A stretch of DNA of 64,000 nt from Stigmatella aurantiaca DW4/3-1 (GCF_000165485.1 NC_014623.1:8388893-8452892), one strand, 5' to 3'. Shown: positions 25,717 through 36,992, numbered from the stretch's first letter. Notes: generated from the letters alone by a model not told the origin. A program made the numbers and translations.

Positions 25717-26673
25717 ATGCCTGCCGACCTCCACATCATCGCGAGTTGTACAGACCGCAAGCGGATGACGGTGCCGGACACCCTCCGGTTGCGGAGCGTG
25801 ACCGCCTCGGGCATCGAGGCCCGCGCTCGCCAATGGTGGGCCCGCCTGGAGCAGCCTGCCGCTCCCCCCGTGCGCGCGCTGGAACTCTACGCGGGAGACC
25901 ATTGGCGCATCATCCGGGAACTCCCGGCGATGGCCACCGCGGCGGGATTTTCCCCCAAGCTCTGGATCGCCTCCGCGGGCTACGGGCTCATTCCAGCCAA
26001 TGCCGTGATCCAGCCGTACTCCGCCACCTTCGCGCCGGGGAAGCCGGACTCCGTCACCATGGACCATGCAGGCGTGCCCTCCCGGGCCCAGCACCAACGT
26101 TGGTGGGATGCCATGGCGCGCATGGCCCGCGCCCCCTCGAGCACGCCGCGGCAGGTGCAGCAGCTCGCCGAGTCTGGACGCAATCCCATCCTCCTCGTCG
26201 TTGCGTCACCGTCCTATGTCGCCGCGCTCGAGCAGGATCTCGTGCTCGCGGCCCAGGCACTTCGTCATCCTGAGCGGCTCATCATCATCTCGGCGCCCTC
26301 CCGCATCGCTCGAGGCACGCTGGCCCCGCATTGGGTGCCGTCGAGCGCCCACCTCCAGGCACAACTGGGAGGGGCGCGGCTGTCCCTGCATGCCCGCGTC
26401 GCGAGGAAGGCCCTCCAGCGCGCGAGACACGGGATTCTGGACGCCCGCGAACTCCGAGGGTATTACGGGCGGCTCATCCAATGTAGCCATCCTCTCGTCC
26501 GCTATGAGCGGACCCCTATGACAGATGACGACGTACGGGCTTTCATCGCCAGGGCGCTGCGCGTGGAGCCGCTCTCCTGCAGCGCCACCCTACGGAAGTT
26601 GCGCGACAGTGGCCATGCGTGCGAGCAGCAGCGATTCAAGCGAATCTTCCTCGAACTCCGGGAATGCACATGA
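25717..26673 (+). CDS. YaaA/DUF328-like protein, candidate DpdC-type partner
   Basis: 318-residue protein. An SCTDRK motif follows the first strand (residues 10-15), then ELYAG (56-60), SAGYGL (86-91) and QPYSATF (99-105). This order (S/C..K, Y.G, S..YG.L, .PY...) matches the YaaA/DUF328/DUF6884 superfamily, whose members bind nucleic acid or handle 7-deazaguanine bases. From memory, DpdC of the Dpd system is a DUF328-type protein that converts preQ0 in DNA to the amido form. Assignment to that role here is inference from fold motifs plus linkage to dpdA and dpdB. An upstream ATG at 25690 is also possible. Confidence 0.7.
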   Translation: MPADLHIIASCTDRKRMTVPDTLRLRSVTASGIEARARQWWARLEQPAAPPVRALELYAGDHWRIIRELPAMATAAGFSPKLWIASAGYGLIPANAVIQPYSATFAPGKPDSVTMDHAGVPSRAQHQRWWDAMARMARAPSSTPRQVQQLAESGRNPILLVVASPSYVAALEQDLVLAAQALRHPERLIIISAPSRIARGTLAPHWVPSSAHLQAQLGGARLSLHARVARKALQRARHGILDARELRGYYGRLIQCSHPLVRYERTPMTDDDVRAFIARALRVEPLSCSATLRKLRDSGHACEQQRFKRIFLELRECT

Positions 26674-26765
26674 GGAGAGCCGCGCCCGCCCTCCGCTCAC
26701 ATGAGGGCCCTCTCCTGCCATCCCTCGTTGCTCGGAAACACCCTTCCACCTGGCGGGGACGCCAC

Positions 26766-28073
26766 GTGAAATTCTTTCTTCCTGACAGTCAGGATCTCGT
26801 CGACCCCTCCTTTGATTTCGAGAATGAGCAGCGATCAAAGGACCGGCGGCGCCAGCGCCACGACCTCTATGCCCACGAGGTGTTTTCCCAGCCTGCCTTT
26901 GACGGATTCTTGGTCTCGAAAGGCATGGTGGATGGATTCGGGGCACTGGGCAGCCGCTATACGCTCTCGCAGCGCCTGCGCTTGTCACAGATGGGCGCCC
27001 CGGAGTTCTTCCGGGTGGAGCGTGCCCCTCATCCCCTCCAGATCATGGGGGACTGTGGCGCCTTCACCTATGTGAAGGAACAAAAGCCTCCCTACAGCGT
27101 CGATGACGTGATCGACTTCTACGCCACCTCCCGGTTCGACTATGGCGTCTCCCTGGACCACGTCATCCTCGACTTCATCCCAGAGGCAGACGCTCCGGGC
27201 GCGGGCCCCCGGGCAGTCCCCGCCGCCATCCGCCATCGGCAGGAATTGACCCTCCAGTACGCCACCGAGTTTCTCCATCAGCACAGGCTGGGCCGCCATG
27301 CCTTCAAGCCCTTGGGCGTCGCCCAGGGCTGGAGCCCCCAGTCCTACGCCACCAGCGTCAAACGCTTGCAGAAAATGGGTTATGACTACATCGCGCTGGG
27401 AGGAATGGTCCCCCTCAAGACCCAGGACATTCTCCGGTGCTTGCAGGCCATCCAGGACCAGAGGGCCCACGGCACCCGCCTGCACCTGCTGGGCGTGACG
27501 CGCACCGAGCACCTCGAGGAGTTCTACCGCCTGGGGGTCGCCTCGTTCGACAGCACCTCACCCCTTCGCCAGGCCTTCAAGGACGCCCACGACAACTACT
27601 ATTTCAATGGGCAAACCTACACCGCCATCCGCATCCCCCAGGTGGAAGGCAATACGCGCTTGCAGCAACGGATTGCCTCGGGGCAGATCTCACAAAACCA
27701 GGCACGCAAGCTGGAGACCGCCTGCCTTCAGGCCATGCGGTTGTTCGATGCGGGCCGGCGCTCCCTCTCCAAGGTCATCGAGGTCCTCCTCGAGTACGAA
27801 GACCTCTATGCCCACGACGTGAAACGCAGTCATGCCAAAGACTACGAGCGGACCCTCACGGATGCGCCTTGGCGCCAGTGCGCCTGCGACATCTGCAAGC
27901 ACCTCAAATACCATGTCATCATCTTCCGGGGAGCAGAGCGCAACCGGCGCAGAGGCTTTCACAACATCTGGAGCCTCTACCACCATATGCGCGGCTCCGG
28001 CACGGGCATTCCTGAGTTCACCGTGGGGCAACACGCTGCTGGCTTGAAGGAACGAGCATGCCGGACGAATTGA
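26766..28073 (+). CDS. dpdA: DpdA-type DNA-guanine transglycosylase (TGT paralogue)
   Basis: 435-residue paralogue of tRNA-guanine transglycosylase that would exchange guanine in DNA for preQ0. TGT landmarks are kept: GDCGAF (95-100; TGT has DSGGF), SLDH (129-132), GVAQG (184-188), IALGGMVP (209-216), FDSTSPLR (261-268) with the probable nucleophile Asp262, and a zinc site of C372, C374, C377 and H399. The N-terminus KFFLPDSQDLVDPSFDFENE is typical of DpdA as I recall, which favours the GTG start at 26766 over ATGs at 26664/26670 that overlap the previous gene. Its last 16 bp overlap dpdB. Confidence 0.88.
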   Translation: MKFFLPDSQDLVDPSFDFENEQRSKDRRRQRHDLYAHEVFSQPAFDGFLVSKGMVDGFGALGSRYTLSQRLRLSQMGAPEFFRVERAPHPLQIMGDCGAFTYVKEQKPPYSVDDVIDFYATSRFDYGVSLDHVILDFIPEADAPGAGPRAVPAAIRHRQELTLQYATEFLHQHRLGRHAFKPLGVAQGWSPQSYATSVKRLQKMGYDYIALGGMVPLKTQDILRCLQAIQDQRAHGTRLHLLGVTRTEHLEEFYRLGVASFDSTSPLRQAFKDAHDNYYFNGQTYTAIRIPQVEGNTRLQQRIASGQISQNQARKLETACLQAMRLFDAGRRSLSKVIEVLLEYEDLYAHDVKRSHAKDYERTLTDAPWRQCACDICKHLKYHVIIFRGAERNRRRGFHNIWSLYHHMRGSGTGIPEFTVGQHAAGLKERACRTN

Positions 28074-29173
28074 GGCTTCCCGCCCTGGAAGTACACCAGT
28101 CCAAGGGACGCAAGCTGTACTCCTTCGCCGTGGACGGCAAACTGTTGCAGGATTTCGTCACCGTCTCGCGCGTGCGCAGGGACGACGAACAGGAGCTGTC
28201 AGGCTACCAGCGGCCCGAGGCGCTTGCGCACATCCAGGAGATCCGCGCCTACCTGGAAGCCCCTTCTCCCATGATCCCCAACTCCATCGTCCTGGCCTTC
28301 GACTCACGGGTCCGGTTCGAGCCAGACAAGGGCAAGACCGCGTTCCCCTATGTGCGAACGGGGACGGTCGTGATTCCCCTGGCCAAAGACATCTCCGATT
28401 CAGACAAGCCGGGCTTCGTCGTGGATGGGCAGCAACGCCTGGCGGCCATCCGGGATGCGGACATCAGCCGTTTCCCCATCTTCGTGACGGCTTTCATTAC
28501 CAACGATGTCCGGCAACAGACCGAGCAGTTCATCCTCGTCAACTCGACGAAACCCCTCCCCAAGGGGCTCATCTACGAGCTCCTGCCCAGCACGGACGCG
28601 CAACTTCCCTCGCCCCTGCACCGGCGCAAGCTCCCGGCGCTCCTGATGGAGCGGCTGAACCTGGATGCGGACTCTCCCCTGGCGGGCCGCATCCGCACGA
28701 CCACCAATCCCACGGGCACCATCAAGGACAACTCCATCCTGAAAATGATTGAGAACAGCCTGAGCGATGGCGTCCTCTTTCATTTCCTGCGTCCGCAGAC
28801 GGCCCTTGGCGCGGATGTGGCCCCCATGCTGGAAATCCTGCACCACTTCTGGGCCGCCGTGGCCCGCGTCTTCCATGCCGCCTGGGGACTGCCGCCGAAG
28901 CAGTCCCGGCTCATGCACGGCGCGGGAATCATCAGCCTGGGCCACGTCATGGATGCCATCAGCTACCGGCTGCGCAACGTCTCCATCCCCACGGAAGCCC
29001 AGTACATCGAGGAGCTGATGCCCCTCAAGGCGATCACCCATTGGACCGGGGGGTCCTGGAACTTCGGCAATGGGGAGCGCCGGAAATGGAACAACCTGCA
29101 AAACACGCCCGGGGACATCGAGCTGCTCTCCAAATACCTCTGCGCCCCGTACCAGAAGCAAGCCAGCAAGTGA
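28058..29173 (+). CDS. dpdB: DpdB-type DGQHR-domain protein
   Basis: 371-residue protein of the DGQHR/DndB-ParB-like superfamily; the signature is VDGQQRLAAI (residues 122-131), with FILVNSTKPLPKGLI further on. In the characterised Dpd system DpdB is an ATP-hydrolysing partner that DpdA needs to insert preQ0 into DNA. Here it starts inside dpdA (16-bp overlap) behind GAAGGAACG, so the two are coupled. The distance to other DGQHR proteins (DndB) cannot be judged by eye, but the partner gene makes DpdB the best label. Confidence 0.87.
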   Translation: MPDELRLPALEVHQSKGRKLYSFAVDGKLLQDFVTVSRVRRDDEQELSGYQRPEALAHIQEIRAYLEAPSPMIPNSIVLAFDSRVRFEPDKGKTAFPYVRTGTVVIPLAKDISDSDKPGFVVDGQQRLAAIRDADISRFPIFVTAFITNDVRQQTEQFILVNSTKPLPKGLIYELLPSTDAQLPSPLHRRKLPALLMERLNLDADSPLAGRIRTTTNPTGTIKDNSILKMIENSLSDGVLFHFLRPQTALGADVAPMLEILHHFWAAVARVFHAAWGLPPKQSRLMHGAGIISLGHVMDAISYRLRNVSIPTEAQYIEELMPLKAITHWTGGSWNFGNGERRKWNNLQNTPGDIELLSKYLCAPYQKQASK

Positions 29174-29228
29174 GGTCTGTTTCCAAACGTACATCAGGAC
29201 ATTTTCCCGTCACGCGCATTCTTCGTGG

Positions 29229-29248
29229 GCGATTGGCGCATCAATCGC
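29229..29248. terminator. Hairpin after the dpd-like cassette
   Basis: GCGATTG, 6-bp loop, CAATCGC. It lies 55 bp after the dpdB stop and just before the next gene; no T tract. It could equally be an operator for the next gene. Confidence 0.35.
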
Positions 29249-29262
29249 TATGAGTGAGCGCC

Positions 29263-30255
29263 ATGACCCTGCTCAAGTGCTTCCTTCTCACGGGTGCCCT
29301 GTTGGGCACATCCCCGGCCGCCGCGCAAAACAGCGCGCCTGCTCCTTCGTTCAAGACCGCCCAGGACGTTGAGGCCTGGAAAGAGAAGAACCGGAACTGG
29401 AACCGCTGGGGGCCGGAGGATCAGCTCGGCGCCGTGAATCTCATCACCCCCGCCAAGCGGAAGGAGGCCGCGCGGCTCGTCCGTGAAGGCGTCTCCATCT
29501 CCCTGGCGCACCCGCTGGAGACCCAGAAGGCCGCGGATGTCTCCTCGCCCCTCGGCCACAAGATGCTCTTCACGGGAGAGTCCCCGGAGTCCCTGTACAG
29601 CGCCGATGCCCTGTCCCTCGAGTTCCATGGCTTCACGCACACGCACCTCGATGCGCTCTGCCACGTCTTCGACCACGGCAAGATGTACAACGGCTACGAG
29701 CAGAAGCTCGTCACCGCGAACGGGTGCGCGAAGCTCGCCGTGACCACGCTCAAGGATGGCATCCTGACGCGCGGGGTGCTCATCGACATCCCGGCCCTCC
29801 AGGGCGTCCCCTACCTGGAGCCAGGGACGCCGATCCACGCCAAGGATCTGGAAGCCTGGGAGAAGAAGACGAAGGTCCGCGTGTCGAGCGGTGACGCCGT
29901 CATCGTCCGCACGGGCCGCTGGGCCCGCCGCGCCGCCGTGGGGCCCTGGGACGTCTCGCAGCACTCCGCGGGGCTGCACGCCTCCACCGCCGACTGGTTC
30001 AAGAAGCGCGGCGTCGCCCTCGTCGCCACGGATACGGGCCTGGATGTGCTTCCCTCGGGCGTGGAGAATGACCCGTTTCCGACGCACGTGATGTTGATCA
30101 ACGCCCTGGGCATTTCCGTCCTCGACAATGCCGACACCGAGGCGTTGAGCAAGGCCATCGCCGAGCGCAAGCGCTACGACTTCCTCCTCAGCATCGCCCC
30201 GCTGATCGTCGAGGGCGGAACGGGCTCTCCCGTCAACCCCATCGCGGTCTTCTGA
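29263..30255 (+). CDS. Exported cyclase/kynurenine-formamidase-like hydrolase
   Basis: 330-residue member of the cyclase superfamily (PF04199 type), metal-dependent hydrolases related to bacterial kynurenine formamidase. A Sec signal peptide ends near AAAQN. Metal-binding His/Asp residues are in FHGFTHTHLDALCH; the later VATDTGLD and the late HVMLINALGI also fit. Export argues against tryptophan breakdown and for an extracytoplasmic substrate. ATG 29263 is preferred to a GTG 9 bp upstream. Not obviously linked to the DNA-modification cassette. Confidence 0.85.
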   Translation: MTLLKCFLLTGALLGTSPAAAQNSAPAPSFKTAQDVEAWKEKNRNWNRWGPEDQLGAVNLITPAKRKEAARLVREGVSISLAHPLETQKAADVSSPLGHKMLFTGESPESLYSADALSLEFHGFTHTHLDALCHVFDHGKMYNGYEQKLVTANGCAKLAVTTLKDGILTRGVLIDIPALQGVPYLEPGTPIHAKDLEAWEKKTKVRVSSGDAVIVRTGRWARRAAVGPWDVSQHSAGLHASTADWFKKRGVALVATDTGLDVLPSGVENDPFPTHVMLINALGISVLDNADTEALSKAIAERKRYDFLLSIAPLIVEGGTGSPVNPIAVF

Positions 30256-30267
30256 ACCCCGGCGAGG

Positions 30268-30657
30268 CTATTCCGCGCAGGGAAAGGACGTGTCGAGCGT
30301 CTTGCTGCCCTTGACCCCGGGCCCCGTCACCTTGACCTGGGAGGCGCAGGCATAGGGCAGCAGGAAGGGCACCTGGGTGGTGCCCTCCTCGGAGACACGG
30401 GCCTCGACGCTGACGAGGGAGGGCTTGCGCACGGCAGGCCCGCCCCCCACGGGGAGTGACTGCAGCAGCTGGTGCTCGAGGCCCACGGAGAAAGGCCCTA
30501 TCCGCGCAGCGGTCCCCCCAGGGCGTGAAGCCAAAGGCCCCTGGGGGCGTGTCACACTCGAGCCAGGCATGGGCGAGCTGCCCACCCCGACGGGGTACGG
30601 CTCGCGCGACTGCTCATCGAAGAGGGCAGGGGCCGCGAACACGAGACTGCCCAGCAT
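30268..30657 (-). CDS. Hypothetical exported protein
   Basis: 129-residue reading ending in a believable C-terminus (ACASQVKVTGPGVKGSKTLDTSFPC), with a short hydrophobic N-terminus (MLGSLVFAAPALF). No recognised domain and no good ribosome binding site. The frame stays open upstream to 31110, but that part is compositionally random, so I stop at 30657. It faces the cyclase-family gene with 12 bp between stops. Confidence 0.4.
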   Translation of the reverse strand: MLGSLVFAAPALFDEQSREPYPVGVGSSPMPGSSVTRPQGPLASRPGGTAARIGPFSVGLEHQLLQSLPVGGGPAVRKPSLVSVEARVSEEGTTQVPFLLPYACASQVKVTGPGVKGSKTLDTSFPCAE

Positions 30658-31247
30658 GGTGGGTACACGGCCAACCCGGGACCCGCGCGAATGTTGCAGC
30701 CGAATCAACACTCGTCCCACTTGGCCGGACGAACTTCCAAGGGCAGTTATTGTCGACAACCGGCTTGAAGGGCCCGGCCCAGCCCACGTTCGCGCATTTG
30801 ACGTCGCAACAAACGGCCTGCTCTTCCGGAGAGCCCTGGGGCTCTTGCTCCAGACCTCATGGCCCCCCTGCTGTCTGTTATCAAGACTCAAGGCACGCCA
30901 CTGTAAGGCGCCCTGCCCAGACAGGGCAGCAGGGGAGACCGGAAAGGGGCGGCGGCGTTGACCGCTGGATGATGGGGGCGCGCGAGGGTTGGCGGAGCCA
31001 ACACTTCCCTCCTCCCGAAGGGCCAGGTGAAACATGTTCCGCCTGCGCGAAGCCATGCATGCGACAGCGCGCCATCCACGCAAAGATCCAGCTGCACCAT
31101 CTGAGATCAATTGAGGAGACTGGGGGGATTCACGGATGGGCCCGTGGGTTTGAGAAGAAACAACATGTCAGTCCCCCTGACATCCAGGCTCGCAAAGCCC
31201 ATTCAACTCCAGCTCTCTCCTTGCACATAAGCGAAAGGGTCTTGCAC
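30658..31247. other. 590-bp stretch without a convincing gene
   Basis: All open frames here look like composition artefacts: no ribosome binding sites, no recognisable motifs, mixed codon bias. I see no tRNA fold, long inverted repeat or direct repeat. It probably holds the promoter of the two-gene GNAT unit downstream. Confidence 0.5.
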
Positions 31248-31970
31248 ATGCGAAGACAGCGCACCACGGACGTCATGCAGTGGCGGGGGTTACAGGAGAT
31301 GCTCGGCGAACTCGAGGCGCCCCCGGGCTACGCCTTCGAGCAGCTCGCGCGGGAAGACATTCCCCGGACCACGGAGCTGCTGCGCACCTGGTATCCGGAC
31401 ATCTGTGTCGGCACGGAGAGCCGTCACCTGGAGCCTTCCTTCTACGAGCGGGAGGTCTTCCTTCGCGGCGAGTCGCCCGACCGCCCGCTGTACGCGGTGC
31501 TGTCACGCGACCAGGACACCCAGGACATCATCGGGCTGATGACACTCGAGAAGAACATCCGGGGGCTTCAGATCTCGGCCGCCATGGGCGCGATCGAGCC
31601 CTCGCGCCGGGGGCTGGGCCTGGGCCAGCATGGCCTCACCCTGCTGGAAGTCATTGGCCGGAGCATTGGCGCCGAGGTGGCCCTCTACTACTCCACGCTG
31701 AAGGCCGCCCGGGGCCAGCTCAACGCCGAGCGCCGGGGCTTCCTGCTCGTGGGCATCGTGCCCGCCTTCGACATGGACGCCATCGCCCCCGGCACGGTGA
31801 AGCGCGTCTACGAAGCGCTGTATGCCAAGGTGCTCGCCAACCCGGAGCGGGTCCACCTCCCCGATTGGAACGCCCTCATCCCCTCCACCCGGGCGCTCTT
31901 CACGCACCTGTTTGGCCACCACCCAGCCGACCTCGCGGCCCTCCCCGAGAGAAAGCTGCTCCATGGTTGA
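31248..31970 (+). CDS. GNAT-like acyltransferase domain protein 1
   Basis: 240-residue protein with a GNAT-like layout: YAVLSRDQDTQDIIGLMTLEKN as the central strands, then AAMGAIEPSRRGLGLGQHGLTLLEVI, whose RRGLGLG is close to the acetyl-CoA loop R/QxxGxG/A. The C-terminal third is longer than in ordinary GNATs. The start is uncertain between ATG 31248 and ATG 31275. It overlaps the next gene by 8 bp, and the two GNAT-like proteins are probably made together. Substrate unknown. Confidence 0.6.
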   Translation: MRRQRTTDVMQWRGLQEMLGELEAPPGYAFEQLAREDIPRTTELLRTWYPDICVGTESRHLEPSFYEREVFLRGESPDRPLYAVLSRDQDTQDIIGLMTLEKNIRGLQISAAMGAIEPSRRGLGLGQHGLTLLEVIGRSIGAEVALYYSTLKAARGQLNAERRGFLLVGIVPAFDMDAIAPGTVKRVYEALYAKVLANPERVHLPDWNALIPSTRALFTHLFGHHPADLAALPERKLLHG

Positions 31971-33015
31971 GATCCGCACCTTCGATGGAGACGCCGAAGA
32001 GGCCTCCCGGTTCGTCAACGGCGTCTGGCAGGCCACCTACGGCCAGGAGCTCTCCCTGGCCACGTGGGACGCGCGCTTTCTGGACTGGCTGCTGTTCCGT
32101 CAGGGCCAGGCGGACCGGGGCTACCTGGTCGCGGCCTACGCGGGCGGAACGCTGGTGGGCACCCTCTTCGCCGAGCCCGCCCGGATCCGGCTCGGCCACC
32201 GGGAGGTGGATGGCTCCTATGCGAGCTGGAACAGCGTGGCCCCCGGGCACCGGGGACAAGGCATTGGACACAAGCTGGCCGAGGAGCTGTTCCGGCGCCA
32301 CCGCGAGCGCGGTGCACACCTCACCCTGAGCTGCGTGGCGTCCGGCACCGCGCTCGCGCAGCGGTTCTGGGGACGCTCTTCCAACGCCCGCCTCCTCAAC
32401 GACCTGGGCCTCTGGATGCATGTCTTCGATCCCAAGGCGCTGGCCCGCTGGTCACTCCACGCCTCCGAGCGGGCACTCTTCACCCTGGCCAGGCCCTTGC
32501 TCAGGCAAGGCTTCCACCACGCGAGCACGGAGGGCATCCGGCCCTACCGCCCCGCCGACCTCCCCGCCTGCATGGCCCTGGTCCAACGGATGATGGCGCC
32601 CGTGAACCTGGGCTACGCCTACACCCCCGGGCGGCTCGCCCATCAACTCCAGTACCGGAACGTGCCACGCACCTTCGTGCTGGAGCGAGGCGGCGAGGTC
32701 CGTGGACTCGTCAACTACTACACGTTGCGGATGAAAGCCCGGGGTGAGCTGACCGCGGCGGTCGTGGACCTCCTGGCGTTCGATGAGCACCTGCCCACGG
32801 CCGAGCGCCAACGGCTGTTGCAGGTGGCCATGCAAGACATGGTGCACCAGGGCGCGAGCTGCGCCGCACTGCTCCGGGGGCCGTGCATCCCGGCGCACCT
32901 GATGTGGCGCTCCGGGTGGCTGCCCTGGCCGGGGGGCGCGAAGGTGACGTGCCTGTTGCCCACGGCGGACGTCGAGCTTCCCACCTCTCCCCGTGTGTTC
33001 ACGCACCTGCGCTGA
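31963..33015 (+). CDS. GNAT-family protein 2, two-domain
   Basis: 350-residue protein. The N-terminal domain carries a clear acetyl-CoA signature (SVAPGHRGQGIGHKL). The C-terminal half (from about residue 185, GIRPYRPADLPACMALVQ) restarts a second GNAT-like fold with no intact CoA loop, so this is probably a tandem GNAT with one active domain. ATG 31963 overlaps the stop of the preceding gene. Together the two genes may modify one target (inference). Confidence 0.78.
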   Translation: MVEIRTFDGDAEEASRFVNGVWQATYGQELSLATWDARFLDWLLFRQGQADRGYLVAAYAGGTLVGTLFAEPARIRLGHREVDGSYASWNSVAPGHRGQGIGHKLAEELFRRHRERGAHLTLSCVASGTALAQRFWGRSSNARLLNDLGLWMHVFDPKALARWSLHASERALFTLARPLLRQGFHHASTEGIRPYRPADLPACMALVQRMMAPVNLGYAYTPGRLAHQLQYRNVPRTFVLERGGEVRGLVNYYTLRMKARGELTAAVVDLLAFDEHLPTAERQRLLQVAMQDMVHQGASCAALLRGPCIPAHLMWRSGWLPWPGGAKVTCLLPTADVELPTSPRVFTHLR

Positions 33016-33020
33016 GCCGC

Positions 33021-33755
33021 TCAGGGACGCAGGCAAAGGAAGATGTCATCGAAGGTGCCGTCGCCCAGAGGCCGCGGCATTGTTTCGACGCGGAACCCAG
33101 CCCGGGTGAGCACGCGGCGCCAGGTCTCCCGGGTGAAGAGCCCCTCGACATGCCGGTCGTGGACGGCCTTGACGTCGTCCCCCGCTCGCAACAGGAACGC
33201 GAAGTCCACGAAGTAAGTGCTGTCTTCTGGATGGGGAGCCCACGTCCACATGAGGCCGCGAAGCGCGCGCTGGCCGTGATCTGCCATCAGCGTCTCCGTG
33301 GTGTCACGGAACGTCTCTCGGTAGCAGTCCGGCGCGAAAATGGCGGCTCCTCCGGACCGCGTGTGAAGAAAGGCCGTCTCCACCGCGGCGGACAGATCCT
33401 CCTCGGTCAGCATGTACATGATCGCGTCGTGAACCAGCACGGCGTCGAAGGTCCGGCCCAGCCGAAGTGTGCGCATGTCTCCAAGGACATGCTCACACCC
33501 GGGGTTCTGCTCGCGGCTCAGCGCCAGCATGTCCGCGGAGACATCCGTGAGCGTGCAGATGAAGCGGTGCGTCAAATGACGTGCGTTGTTTCCAGCCCCC
33601 GCGCCAAGTTCCAGCAAAGTCTCTGGCCGCGGGGTGACCACCCGCTCGAAGGCGGCCTGGAAACACACACCTTCTTCTTGATGGTCCTCGGGCGGATCGA
33701 CGAGGTGATACCAAGGAACGAGTTCGCCATAGAGAAGGGGCTGCATCCTCGCCAT
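33021..33755 (-). CDS. SAM-dependent methyltransferase
   Basis: 244-residue class I methyltransferase. Motif I is LLELGAGAGNNARHL, the acidic residue of motif II is in CTLTDVSADML, and GDMRTLRLGRTFDAVLVHD gives motifs III-IV. A C-terminal extension of about 100 residues includes YFVDFAFLLRAGDDVKAVHDRH, as in small-molecule methyltransferases. The start may be 33755 or the Met at 33746. It is convergent with the GNAT pair and divergent from the di-heme protein. Substrate unknown. Confidence 0.87.
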   Translation of the reverse strand: MARMQPLLYGELVPWYHLVDPPEDHQEEGVCFQAAFERVVTPRPETLLELGAGAGNNARHLTHRFICTLTDVSADMLALSREQNPGCEHVLGDMRTLRLGRTFDAVLVHDAIMYMLTEEDLSAAVETAFLHTRSGGAAIFAPDCYRETFRDTTETLMADHGQRALRGLMWTWAPHPEDSTYFVDFAFLLRAGDDVKAVHDRHVEGLFTRETWRRVLTRAGFRVETMPRPLGDGTFDDIFLCLRP

Positions 33756-33807
33756 TCTATGCTTGAGCTTCTCCTCTCAGAGAGCGGTCAGTGCTAAACT
33801 ATCGGAA

Positions 33808-36069
<2,262 letters not shown>

Positions 36070-36092
36070 GCATCTGAAGTTGCCCAACCATT

Positions 36093-36127
36093 CGGAGCAT
36101 ACGCCCCCCTGAGCCTGCTCCGTTTTT
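36093..36127 (+). terminator. Rho-independent terminator
   Basis: CGGAGCA (36093-36099), 16-bp loop, TGCTCCG (36116-36122), then TTTTT, 24 bp after the di-heme gene stop. Confidence 0.6.
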
Positions 36128-36287
36128 GTGGCTCTCCCGCGCTTCGTGTGGAGCGCGTTCTGAGGAATTCACAAGGGCGTCGTGCACGTCGCGGCCTCGT
36201 GGAACCTGTCTGCTTGTCGGACAGGTTCGTGTCCTCATATCGACCCTCTGCGTTCAATACGCCGGGGCGGCGGTTACGCCGGAATCA

Positions 36288-36992
36288 TCACTCACGCTCC
36301 AACCGAGCGATCCTGCTCAAGTTCCTGAACTCAGCCACGAAGTCCAGGTATCGACGAATGGCCTGCACGTGGTCCCCATAACAATCCCGTAGGAATTTCG
36401 CGGGCCACCCCTCCCCAGGCATCTCCTTCTTCACATCCCGGAGCCATTCGAAGAAGTGGCCATATTCCTCATCAGCGAATCCATTGGCCAGCATACAAGC
36501 GTGACAGCCTTCAACGAAGGTTTCGAAGCACTCTGCACTCGCTTCACTGAGGGGCACAGCAAGCTGCCCCTGAATCATTTCCTGACGCACCCGGCACAGC
36601 ACATCGAGCGTCCCAGCCTGACTCCTCGCTGGAGTCTCAGCGTCTCCGGTCTGAAGCGCTGCCGAGACTTTCTCCATGGAGGCGAACTCGGCCACGAGGT
36701 CCAGATACTTCCGAATGGCCTGCTCGTGGTCGCCGTGACAATCCAATCGATATTTTGCTGGCCATTCCTTTCCTGAAGCTTCCTGCTTGATGTCCCGAAG
36801 CCACTCCATGAAGCGCTCGTATTCATCGCTCTCGGACCCGTTGGCTTGAAGGCATGCATGGTATCCTTCGATGAAGCAGGCAAGCCGCTCAACACGGGTC
36901 TCACCTATATACATTCGTAACCGCCTTCGCTGCATGTCGGAGCGAATGCGGAGGAGATAAGAGAGTGTCTCAAGATGCATTCTAGGGCCCAT
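36288..36992 (-). CDS. Two-repeat protein of unknown family (copy A)
   Basis: 234-residue protein built from two related units. Each has the pattern F.EG.HAC..ANG, EY..F.EWLRD.K.E, W PAK, DC.GDH.QAIR.YLD.VAEF. Unit 1 spans roughly residues 35-110 and unit 2 roughly 145-230. Predicted mostly helical, no signal peptide, no membrane segment. I do not recognise the family. Start at MGPRMHLETL because the same start is kept in the paralogue at 42.9 kb. It is divergent from a membrane Ser/Thr kinase, 111 bp away, and that pairing is also repeated, so the proteins may work with the kinase (inference). Confidence 0.78.
   Translation of the reverse strand: MGPRMHLETLSYLLRIRSDMQRRRLRMYIGETRVERLACFIEGYHACLQANGSESDEYERFMEWLRDIKQEASGKEWPAKYRLDCHGDHEQAIRKYLDLVAEFASMEKVSAALQTGDAETPARSQAGTLDVLCRVRQEMIQGQLAVPLSEASAECFETFVEGCHACMLANGFADEEYGHFFEWLRDVKKEMPGEGWPAKFLRDCYGDHVQAIRRYLDFVAEFRNLSRIARLERE

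Noticed and set aside
30658-31110. Upstream extension of the hypothetical gene at 30268
   Set aside because: No ribosome binding site, random composition, no conserved-looking segment.
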